From assembly GCA_028687085.1 (NCBI GenBank), contig JAQUAU010000029.1, positions 1-8,681 of the forward strand: DNA of 8,681 nucleotides. Direction: 5' to 3'. Below the pieces are notes generated by a model. That model did not search any database. It was not told the origin of the DNA and saw only the letters and a program-made list of their open reading frames with translations. Of the stretch, positions 3,797 through 8,681 are shown one piece after another (the first letter of the stretch is position 1; each line of letters opens with the position of its first letter). Source of the DNA: Minisyncoccota bacterium. Its GTDB lineage: Bacteria; Patescibacteriota; Minisyncoccia; Phycocordibacterales; Phycocordibacteraceae. Made by a program: the position numbers and the translations under genes.

Positions 3797-5572
3797 TTAT
3801 ACCGCGCGGATGTCGAGAAGGCGCAGGCGGACGGGAGTGCCCCCTACTCCGCCAAGGCTACGCAGGGCAGGTCTTGCGAACATATCGCGTTCGAGATGCG
3901 CGAGGAGGTTCACACGACTACCGGTTGAAAGTTTTTCAGCGGTGCGTGCGATGGAACCTTTGACGAAGAAGGTCACCGCGTCGATGGTCGCGCTTCCTTC
4001 GTCCACACTGATTTTTAATTTCAAATGCTCCTGTGCTTTGCCGAAGCGTGAAATCTCTCTGAGCGAGAGATCGCGGAGCAAGAACACCGGTTTTGGGTTC
4101 TCTATGCCGAAAGGTGCGAGCTTTTCAACCTTGCGCAAGAAGTCGTGCGTCGCCTCTCGGGGTGTGATCGCCGCATCGGCACGAGCAAGAAGCGGATCGA
4201 TCTGCTCGACATCGGCAGTGATGCGCGTGTACGCTTCGACTAAACGATCTTCGAGAAAAAATACTTCAGTATCAAGGACAGTGAAACCGCCCGCGGCTGC
4301 GTGACCGCCGAACTGTGCAAAGATATTTTCTGCAGTCCTCAAGAGCTCCATCGTCTGTGTGAACCCGCCACTGCGGAATGACCCTTTCAAACTATTGTTC
4401 CCTTCTCTGCCCCAAAGAAAGACGGGCCGCTCATATTCATCAGCAATTGTGTTCGCGACAAGGCCCAGCAGGGCGGGGCGCCACTCGGGATCGCCGAGTG
4501 CGATGATGCTGCGCACCTCGCGTTCCTTTAGTCGCGTGTGCACCGCGCGCGTAATCGCACCGGCCTGTGCTTTTCTTTCGCGATTTAATTTCTCCAATTT
4601 CTTTACCAGGAGATCAACCTCGCTCTCGTCGGTCGTGATGAAGAGAGTGAAGGCGTCGCGTGCCTCGCCCATGCGGCTCGCGGCGTTGACCCGCGGCGCT
4701 ATCATGAAGCCGACATCATCTTCAGTAATCGCGCGCTGTTCGACGCGCATCGCGCGGCACAACTTTTGCAATCCGATGCGCGGCGATTTGCGCATCACCA
4801 CAAGGCCGTAGGTGGCGAGCAGTCTATTTTCACCCACGAGCGGGACCATGTCGGCGATGGTCGCGAGCCCCACCATATCGAGGAGCCACTTCTCCCAACC
4901 GACCGGGAGGTCGGTTGCCCTGAGCGAAGTCGAAGGGCCGAGTGTCCGTAAAATGCTCAACGTCGCGCACACCAACTTCCATGCGACGCCCGAACCGCAG
5001 AGACTCTTAAACGGATACGTTTCGTTTTCTCGAGCGTTCGGATTCAAGATTGCAAATGCGTCGGGAAGTTTTTCACCGGGCAAATGATGATCAGTGACGA
5101 TGACCTCCATCCCGAGTTCGTTCGCACGCTGTATTGGCTCTACATCCGTGATGCCGGAGTCGACGGTCACCACAAGCGTCACGCCCCTCTTTGCAAGTTG
5201 TTCGATGCCGGCGACGTTCATGCCGTAGCCTTCTAGGTGTCGGTGCGGAATATAATTCTCAAAATTCGCGCCGGCTTTTTTCAAGAAGTCGTGCAGGAGT
5301 ACTGCACCCGGAATGCCGTCGCAATCGTAGTCGCTCCATACCGCGATCTTTTCTCCGCTCGTAATCGCACGCGCGAATCGCTCTGCCGCCCGTCTCATAT
5401 CAATCATCAGAAACGGATCGTGCAGATGAGTCTCATATGAAGGATTCAAAAACACTTCAGCCTCTTCTTTGGTGGTGACGCCGCGGCGCGCAAGGAGCGC
5501 CGCGGTGAGATCGTCATAGCCCGCGAGCTCTTCGCGCAGTGTTTCGTGCAATGGATCGTGTAAAGGGAACAT
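3797..5572 (-). CDS. recJ: Single-strand-specific 5'-3' exonuclease RecJ
   Basis: A 591-residue DHH-family exonuclease that degrades single-stranded DNA 5'-3' in recombination, mismatch and base-excision repair. The DHH domain shows D81-Y-D-C-D-G (metal site), V-D138-S-G, D161-H-H, G-S-G-V-A-W-K (193-199), D-M-V-P-L (241-245) and N-A-A-S-R-M-G-E (296-303; often N-A-A-G-R). The DHHA1 domain has F-G-G-H-A-A-A-G-G-F (421-430). An OB-like C-terminus follows. The ATG at 5572 starts with F-P-L-H-D-P; an extension to 5683 would cover the HIT gene and is rejected. Two insertions interrupt normal RecJ sequence without breaking the frame: P-S-T-S-L-R-A-T-D-L-P-V-G near 213-225 and A-R-P-A-L-R-S-L-G-G-V-G-G-T-P near 566-580. 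Both correspond to palindromic DNA repeats. All catalytic motifs remain, so the enzyme is probably active. It is divergent from the HIT gene with 26 bp between. Confidence 0.93.
   Translation of the reverse strand: MFPLHDPLHETLREELAGYDDLTAALLARRGVTTKEEAEVFLNPSYETHLHDPFLMIDMRRAAERFARAITSGEKIAVWSDYDCDGIPGAVLLHDFLKKAGANFENYIPHRHLEGYGMNVAGIEQLAKRGVTLVVTVDSGITDVEPIQRANELGMEVIVTDHHLPGEKLPDAFAILNPNARENETYPFKSLCGSGVAWKLVCATLSILRTLGPSTSLRATDLPVGWEKWLLDMVGLATIADMVPLVGENRLLATYGLVVMRKSPRIGLQKLCRAMRVEQRAITEDDVGFMIAPRVNAASRMGEARDAFTLFITTDESEVDLLVKKLEKLNRERKAQAGAITRAVHTRLKEREVRSIIALGDPEWRPALLGLVANTIADEYERPVFLWGREGNNSLKGSFRSGGFTQTMELLRTAENIFAQFGGHAAAGGFTVLDTEVFFLEDRLVEAYTRITADVEQIDPLLARADAAITPREATHDFLRKVEKLAPFGIENPKPVFLLRDLSLREISRFGKAQEHLKLKISVDEGSATIDAVTFFVKGSIARTAEKLSTGSRVNLLAHLERDMFARPALRSLGGVGGTPVRLRLLDIRAV
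3831..3872. repeat. Palindromic repeat unit in the recJ C-terminus
   Basis: On the plus strand CCCTACTCCGCCAAGG is followed by CTACGCAGGGCAGG. The two halves are an imperfect palindrome around CCAAGG with outer arms TGCCC and GGGCA. It encodes A-R-P-A-L-R-S-L-G-G-V-G-G-T-P between two strands of the OB-like domain of RecJ, where ordinary RecJ proteins have only a turn. I recall CCGCCAAGGCTACG-type sequences as dispersed repeats in Parcubacteria, but this was not checked. Confidence 0.45.
4897..4938. repeat. Palindromic repeat unit, core GAGCGAAGTCGA (copy 2, in recJ)
   Basis: Two adjacent hairpins: AACCGACC-GGGA-GGTCGGTT (4897-4916, perfect 8-bp stem) and GCCCT-core-AGGGC (4917-4938) around GAGCGAAGTCGA. 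Read on the minus strand it encodes P-S-T-S-L-R-A-T-D-L-P-V-G inside RecJ, an insertion relative to ordinary RecJ just before E-K-W-L-L-D-M-V-G. The core is identical to that at 235-246 in comEC, while the flanking arms differ yet stay complementary. Confidence 0.65.
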
Positions 5573-5582
5573 CGTGCGCGTT

Positions 5583-5592
5583 ATTGTATACT
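5583..5592. promoter_or_regulatory. Overlapping divergent promoter for recJ and the HIT gene
   Basis: On the plus strand TATACT (5587-5592) is 6 nt (CAACCG) before the HIT ATG at 5599, predicting a leaderless mRNA. On the minus strand TACAAT (5583-5588) is 10 nt before the recJ ATG at 5572, giving a leader of only about 3 nt. The two hexamers share bases, so polymerase probably cannot occupy both at once. No good -35 is visible for either, and no SD precedes either start. Confidence 0.55.
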
Positions 5593-5598
5593 CAACCG

Positions 5599-5931
5599 AT
5601 GGAAAACTGTATTTTTTGCAAAATCGCCGCGGGAGAGATTCCATCGCGCAAGGTGCATCATGAGGACAACACGATTGTCTCATTTCTTGATCTCGACCAA
5701 ACTATACCCGGTCACACGCTCGTTATCCCTGTCGAACATTATCGCTGGTTCTATGATGTGCCAGACGAAGAGGCGAACCGTCTCTTCAGGGCGGCGCGGC
5801 ACGTCGCGTGCGAGTTAAAAAAAGAAACGAAGGCCGATTATATCCAGCTCTCGATCGTCGGCACCGACGTCCCGCACGTGCACATCCACCTGCTCCCTCG
5901 GTTCTTTAAGAACAAGCCGCCTACGATTTAG
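5599..5931 (+). CDS. HIT-family (HINT-like) nucleotide phosphoramidase/hydrolase
   Basis: A 110-residue histidine-triad protein. The N-terminus has C4-I-F-C7-K-I-A-A-G-E-I-P, the usual start of HINT-type proteins with two zinc-ligand cysteines. The active-site triad is H93-V-H95-I-H97 followed by L-L-P-R-F. G-H-T-L-V-I-P-V-E-H-Y (39-49) is the conserved central strand and carries another likely zinc ligand. HINT enzymes hydrolyse AMP-linked substrates such as adenosine phosphoramidates; the physiological substrate here is unknown. The length is normal. The ATG at 5599 fits the fold start, and TATACT lies 6 nt before it; an upstream in-frame ATG at 5539 is rejected because it would cover the promoter and the recJ start. 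Its 3' end overlaps pgk by 4 nt tail to tail, leaving no room for a terminator between them. Confidence 0.93.
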   Translation: MENCIFCKIAAGEIPSRKVHHEDNTIVSFLDLDQTIPGHTLVIPVEHYRWFYDVPDEEANRLFRAARHVACELKKETKADYIQLSIVGTDVPHVHIHLLPRFFKNKPPTI

Positions 5932-7007
5932 CGCCCAAGCGCTTCGATGCCGGGGAGAGTGCCGCGGGCGAGGAACTCGAGCATCGCTCCCCCGCCGGTC
6001 GAGACGAAAGAAAAGTGCGAGAGAAGCCCGAGCCCTTCTAGAGCCGCGACCGTGTCGCCGCCGCCTATTACCGAGCGCGCACCAGAGGCCGCGATGGCGC
6101 GCGCGAAGGCGTCGGTCGCTTCGACGAAGCCGTCTTCATACTTTCCCAAGGGGCCGTTCCAGAGGATAGTCTTTGCATTCTTCGCGAGATCGGTAAGGAG
6201 CGCGATAGTGCCCGGGCCGTGGTCGAGTATCTTGTCATCTTGAATGACAGAATCTATGGGCAGAATGAGTCTCGGATCGTTCAAAATGTTCTTGATGCGC
6301 GAAGGGTCGGTGAGAGAGACGAGCGATGCACCCACGTCCTGCCCCTTTGCTTTGAGAAAGTCGCTTGCGAGCGCTCCACCGACGAACACCTGGTCATAGG
6401 TCTTGAAGAGGGTCGTGAGCACCGGCTCCTTCGTGCTGAACTTCGCTCCGCCGATGACCGCAAGCGCCGGATGCTTGGGGTCAAGCGCTCGCGAGAGCTC
6501 GCGCACCTCTTCTTCAAGCAGGAGTCCGGCATAACTGGGCAGGAGCTCCGGCACGCCGATAATCGAGGCGTGCGGCCGATGACACGTATCAAATGAATCT
6601 TGGACGAAGACGTCGGCAAGCGCGGCGAGCTCGTGCGCGAAGGCGTGACTGTTCATCTTCTCGCCGCGGTCGCGCCGCAGATTCTCGAGCACCAGCACGT
6701 CTCCGGGCGCAAGCTCGCGCACGGCCCGCCGCGCTCGCTCGCCGATCGTCTCGCCGAAGAAAGAAACTCGGGGCACGAGCTCTCCGAGTGCGCGAGCGAC
6801 CGGTGCCAAGGTCTCGGTCCCCTGCTCCCCGATGTGGCTTATGAGGATCACCTTCGCGCCGCATTCGCGCAGATATTGTATCGTCGGCACCGCTCGCCGC
6901 AGGCGATAGTCGCTTACGACGTTTCCGTGCATGACCGGGACGTTGAGTGCCGCGCGCACCAAGACGGGAATATTCTCGAATGCCTTGATGTCGCGGACGG
7001 AGCGCAT
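5928..7007 (-). CDS. pgk: Phosphoglycerate kinase, short variant
   Basis: Transfers phosphate between 1,3-bisphosphoglycerate and ADP in glycolysis. At 359 residues it is shorter than the usual 390-415. Conserved features: N22-V-P, R35, S57-H58, L-E-N-L-R111, H143-R144, G-G-A-K189 with K193, N-G-P-L-G-K-Y-E291, G315-G-G-D-T and S-T-G-G-G-A. Two substrate-site residues differ from the textbook enzyme: the Asp of R-V-D-F-N-V-P is Ala (A20), and the Arg of S-H-L-G-R-P is Glu (E61). Both contact 3-phosphoglycerate in characterised enzymes, so altered affinity is likely; I believe related CPR sequences share this pattern, so it may be a lineage trait rather than decay. The ATG at 7007 lies 5 nt after the tpiA stop without a strong SD, suggesting translational coupling in a tpiA-pgk operon. 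Confidence 0.9.
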   Translation of the reverse strand: MRSVRDIKAFENIPVLVRAALNVPVMHGNVVSDYRLRRAVPTIQYLRECGAKVILISHIGEQGTETLAPVARALGELVPRVSFFGETIGERARRAVRELAPGDVLVLENLRRDRGEKMNSHAFAHELAALADVFVQDSFDTCHRPHASIIGVPELLPSYAGLLLEEEVRELSRALDPKHPALAVIGGAKFSTKEPVLTTLFKTYDQVFVGGALASDFLKAKGQDVGASLVSLTDPSRIKNILNDPRLILPIDSVIQDDKILDHGPGTIALLTDLAKNAKTILWNGPLGKYEDGFVEATDAFARAIAASGARSVIGGGDTVAALEGLGLLSHFSFVSTGGGAMLEFLARGTLPGIEALGR

Positions 7008-7012
7008 AGCGC

Positions 7013-7765
7013 CTACGACTGCCGCTCGAGCTGCTTCACGAGGATCGAGAAGGCTACCGGATCGACTGATGCATGTCCGATGAGGAATCCGTCGACGCTC
7101 GTGCTCGCCGCAAGCGCTCGTATGTTACCCGGCTCGACTGAGCCGCCATAGAGTACGAGCGAGTGAGAGGCGCTCTTGCCGGGCACCAGTTCAGCGAGCA
7201 CCTTGCGGATATAGAGCGTCATCTCGGCAAGATCGTTCGGTCCGATAGCCGCGTCGGCAGTCTTGCCGATAGCCCAGAGAGGTTCGTAGGCGACGATAAC
7301 CTTCGCGCGTTCTTTGGGTGTGAGCGGCGCAAGCGCGGTGGTAATCTCTTCGCGTATAAAGGCGAGATACCGGCCATCGCCATCTCGTTCGTGTTCGCCA
7401 ACGCACAGGATGGGTATAAGCCCGTGTGCGAAGACCCGGGTAAGCTTCTCGGTGACGAGGGCGTTTGTGTCGCCGGCTGCGCGCCGTTCAGAATGGCCGA
7501 TGAGCGCATAGCTCGCGCCGGCTGCAGCAAAGGCTGCCGCCGTCGCTTCTCCCGTTTTTGCTCCGCCGGTCGTGAGAGAAACATCTTGCGCCGCAAAAGC
7601 GACTCTCGATTTATTGTTCGCCGCGAATGCGCCCATAAGAGGTGCGGGCGGCGCGAGAATAATAGTGTCCCGGCTCTTCAAGGCGAGCCGCTTGCTTGTC
7701 GCGACAAGCTTCTTCGCTTTTGCGAAGTCCTCTACATATGCCTTCCAATTAGCAACAATGAGCAT
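7013..7765 (-). CDS. tpiA: Triosephosphate isomerase
   Basis: Interconverts dihydroxyacetone phosphate and glyceraldehyde 3-phosphate; 250 residues, the normal TIM-barrel length. The catalytic residues are present: N6-W-K8, H91 in I-G-H-S-E-R-R, and E161 in A-Y-E-P-L-W-A-I-G (the start of loop 6). The phosphate-binding Y-G-G-S-V is at 207-211. Loop 6 ends in G-K-T rather than the common G-T-G. The ATG at 7765 matches the canonical M-x-x-V-A-N-W-K beginning; an in-frame extension to 8167 would overlap the pilin gene and is rejected. TATACT 6 nt upstream predicts a leaderless mRNA. It is followed by pgk (5-nt gap) and is divergent from the pilin gene with 40 bp between start codons. Confidence 0.95.
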   Translation of the reverse strand: MLIVANWKAYVEDFAKAKKLVATSKRLALKSRDTIILAPPAPLMGAFAANNKSRVAFAAQDVSLTTGGAKTGEATAAAFAAAGASYALIGHSERRAAGDTNALVTEKLTRVFAHGLIPILCVGEHERDGDGRYLAFIREEITTALAPLTPKERAKVIVAYEPLWAIGKTADAAIGPNDLAEMTLYIRKVLAELVPGKSASHSLVLYGGSVEPGNIRALAASTSVDGFLIGHASVDPVAFSILVKQLERQS

Positions 7766-7771
7766 AAGGAA

Positions 7772-7777
7772 AGTATA
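7772..7777 (-). promoter_or_regulatory. Leaderless -10 element for tpiA (and pgk)
   Basis: TATACT on the minus strand, then 6 nt (TTCCTT), then the tpiA ATG. It is part of AGTATACT, which also reads TATACT on the plus strand but leads to no start there. No convincing -35 was found. Confidence 0.6.
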
Positions 7778-7790
7778 CTCGATTTTTCGC

Positions 7791-7799
7791 TGGTATACT
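7791..7799 (+). promoter_or_regulatory. Extended -10, leaderless promoter for the prepilin operon
   Basis: TGGTATACT is a perfect extended -10 (TGnTATACT). The hexamer at 7794-7799 is followed by 6 nt (TTGAGA) and the GTG start at 7806. It lies 16 bp from the divergent tpiA -10, so the two promoters probably interfere. The position decides the GTG start, which has no SD in a position that fits. Confidence 0.6.
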
Positions 7800-7805
7800 T
7801 TGAGA

Positions 7806-8198
7806 GTGATTTCACCAAAGACAAAAGGCGCGCGCGGGTTCACCCTGGTCGAAATAGTCGTCGCACTCTTTATCTTGAGCGCCGCTATCGTGTTTGCGGC
7901 GCTTGTGATCGGGACGATAAAGGTGACGCGCGACTCGGCCTTTGAGAATGTCGCGTTCCGTATCGCAGACAATAAGGTAAACGAGCTGAGAGCGCTCGGG
8001 TATGCCGCTCTTCCGGCAAGCGGAGCATTTTCTGATCCGCAGATTGCGAACCTGCCGCAGGGAGAGGCGAGCACGACTATCACCGTTTGGAATGCGAAGA
8101 CCAAACAGGTCGTTGCCGGCGTTTCGTGGCTCGGAGCAGAAGGTCGCACCCGCTCCGTTTCGATCACTACGCTCGTGACCGAATCGGGCGGCCTCTAA
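7806..8198 (+). CDS. Type IV prepilin-like protein (pseudopilin), first of the operon
   Basis: A 130-residue class III signal protein. The short basic leader M-I-S-P-K-T-K-G-A-R-G is cleaved before F-T-L-V-E, with G at -1, F at +1 and E at +5 as prepilin peptidase requires. A hydrophobic helix follows (about 12-34: I-V-V-A-L-F-I-L-S-A-A-I-V-F-A-A-L-V-I). The C-terminal part is a small soluble domain of alternating polar and beta-prone segments, resembling minor pilins of the PilV/GspI group. It would be assembled at the inner membrane in a type IV pilus or type II secretion-like fibre, which may serve DNA uptake together with ComEC (inference). The start is GTG, chosen from the promoter spacing and leader length; an ATG at 7758 would give a 27-residue leader and overlap tpiA. 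The next pilin gene begins 2 nt after its stop. Confidence 0.85.
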   Translation: MISPKTKGARGFTLVEIVVALFILSAAIVFAALVIGTIKVTRDSAFENVAFRIADNKVNELRALGYAALPASGAFSDPQIANLPQGEASTTITVWNAKTKQVVAGVSWLGAEGRTRSVSITTLVTESGGL

Positions 8199-8200
8199 TC

Positions 8201-8681
8201 ATGAGAAAAGCCTTTACCCTTATGGAGGTCGTTATCACCATCGCTCTTTTTGCGATCCTCGTACTCGGCGTTTCTCAGTTGTACCTGGTGTTCGGACGCA
8301 CTATCACCGAACAGAGCGGAGCGATACGCGTTACGCTCGGCGGGAGCGCTCTTATGGACGCGGTACGGAGTGCGGGTCTGCAGGCTAGTCATGTCGTCGC
8401 GACGCACACCTTCTCTGGCACTCCCCTCGCCTCTGGCGCGACGGTCGCTCTCTTTGAGCTCCCGGCGGTGAACGCGTCAGGGTCGGTGATAGCGAATACC
8501 TATGATTACGTCGGCATCTATGCAGAAGGCGCGCAGGCGTATCGCGTTGTTGACGGCGCTCCCGGCAGTGTGCGCCTCTCGGGAAAAAAGAGGTTAACCG
8601 ACGCTCTCGATGCGCTCAGCTTCACCTACGACAATGCGAGCTTCTCTGCGGTAACGAGTTTTATCGCTGAAGCGACGACGA
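8201..8681 (+). CDS. Second prepilin-like protein (minor pseudopilin), cut by window edge
   Basis: Starts at ATG 8201 and is open to the window end (160 codons visible). The leader M-R-K-A is very short, followed by F-T-L-M-E-V-V-I-T-I-A-L-F-A-I-L-V-L-G-V. F at +1 and E at +5 fit prepilin peptidase, but the residue at -1 is Ala rather than the usual Gly. The rest is a soluble domain rich in A, S, T, G and V, with D-Y-V-G-I-Y-A-E and L-S-F-T-Y-D-N-A. The size and the place after a PilV/GspI-like gene fit a PilW/GspJ-type minor pilin. It starts 2 nt after the first pilin and has no strong SD, so translation is probably coupled. Further pilin genes are expected to the right. Confidence 0.82.
   Translation, partial: MRKAFTLMEVVITIALFAILVLGVSQLYLVFGRTITEQSGAIRVTLGGSALMDAVRSAGLQASHVVATHTFSGTPLASGATVALFELPAVNASGSVIANTYDYVGIYAEGAQAYRVVDGAPGSVRLSGKKRLTDALDALSFTYDNASFSAVTSFIAEATT

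Noticed and set aside
2970..4304. Long plus-strand open frame of 444 codons
   Set aside because: It lies opposite the Nudix gene, rnhA and recJ, shows no recognisable domain, and is rich in Arg/Ser as expected from the reverse complement of GC-rich genes.
2480..5260. Other TATAAT hexamers, such as those near 2484 and 5250 (plus strand)
   Set aside because: They lie within coding genes and no start codon stands 6 nt downstream, so they were not called promoters.
5573..5683. N-terminal extension of RecJ
   Set aside because: It overlaps the HIT gene and the shared promoter and adds no RecJ-like sequence.
7766..8167. 134-residue N-terminal extension of triosephosphate isomerase
   Set aside because: It is antisense to the first pilin gene; the canonical TIM start V-A-N-W-K follows the ATG at 7765.
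1..8681. CRISPR array, tRNA, rRNA, integrase or transposase genes
   Set aside because: No regularly spaced repeats, no cloverleaf or rRNA-like sequence, and no recombinase motifs were seen on either strand.

Overview
The window most likely comes from a member of the Candidate Phyla Radiation (Patescibacteria), probably the Parcubacteria/Kaiserbacteria side. This is an inference from compact tightly packed genes, a short variant phosphoglycerate kinase, an ASCH-Nudix fusion, a ComEC/type IV pilin setting, and palindromic repeats inside coding genes. UGA is used as a stop (for example the end of rnhA), so the code is not the UGA=Gly code of Gracilibacteria/SR1.

Layout. Bases 1-3623 hold a minus-strand series reading right to left: rnhA (RNase HI), an ASCH-Nudix fusion, a HEPN-motif/zinc-ribbon protein, a two-helix membrane protein, a 23-codon remnant of a comEC start, a 233-residue unknown protein ending in an SSB-like tail (DDNIPF), and comEC running off the left edge. 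Bases 3624-3796 carry a strongly structured inverted-repeat element. Bases 3797-5572 (minus) are recJ, into which two palindromic repeat units appear to have been inserted in frame. A HIT-family hydrolase (5599-5931, plus) is divergent from recJ. Then pgk and tpiA (minus, a glycolytic pair) follow, and at the right edge two type IV prepilin-like genes (plus, the second cut by the window end) are divergent from tpiA.

Two things stand out. First, five genes have a TATAAT/TATACT -10 hexamer exactly 6 nt before the start codon (a sixth, comEC, has a weaker TACGAT), so their mRNAs should be leaderless; this also fixes several starts. Second, the stretch between rnhA and comEC looks like an integration hotspot: a diverged copy of the rnhA 3' end forms the tail of the Nudix gene, and a diverged copy of the comEC 5' end lies past the membrane gene. 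These two copies bracket an AT-rich cargo pair (HEPN-like protein plus membrane protein) that may be a defence or toxin module.

Functional thread (inference): ComEC and prepilin-like proteins point to DNA uptake. RecJ, RNase HI and a protein with an SSB-type C-terminal tail point to nucleic-acid processing. The accessory genes between rnhA and comEC look acquired. No tRNA, rRNA, CRISPR array or complete transposon was seen. No gene-free stretch exceeds 300 bases.
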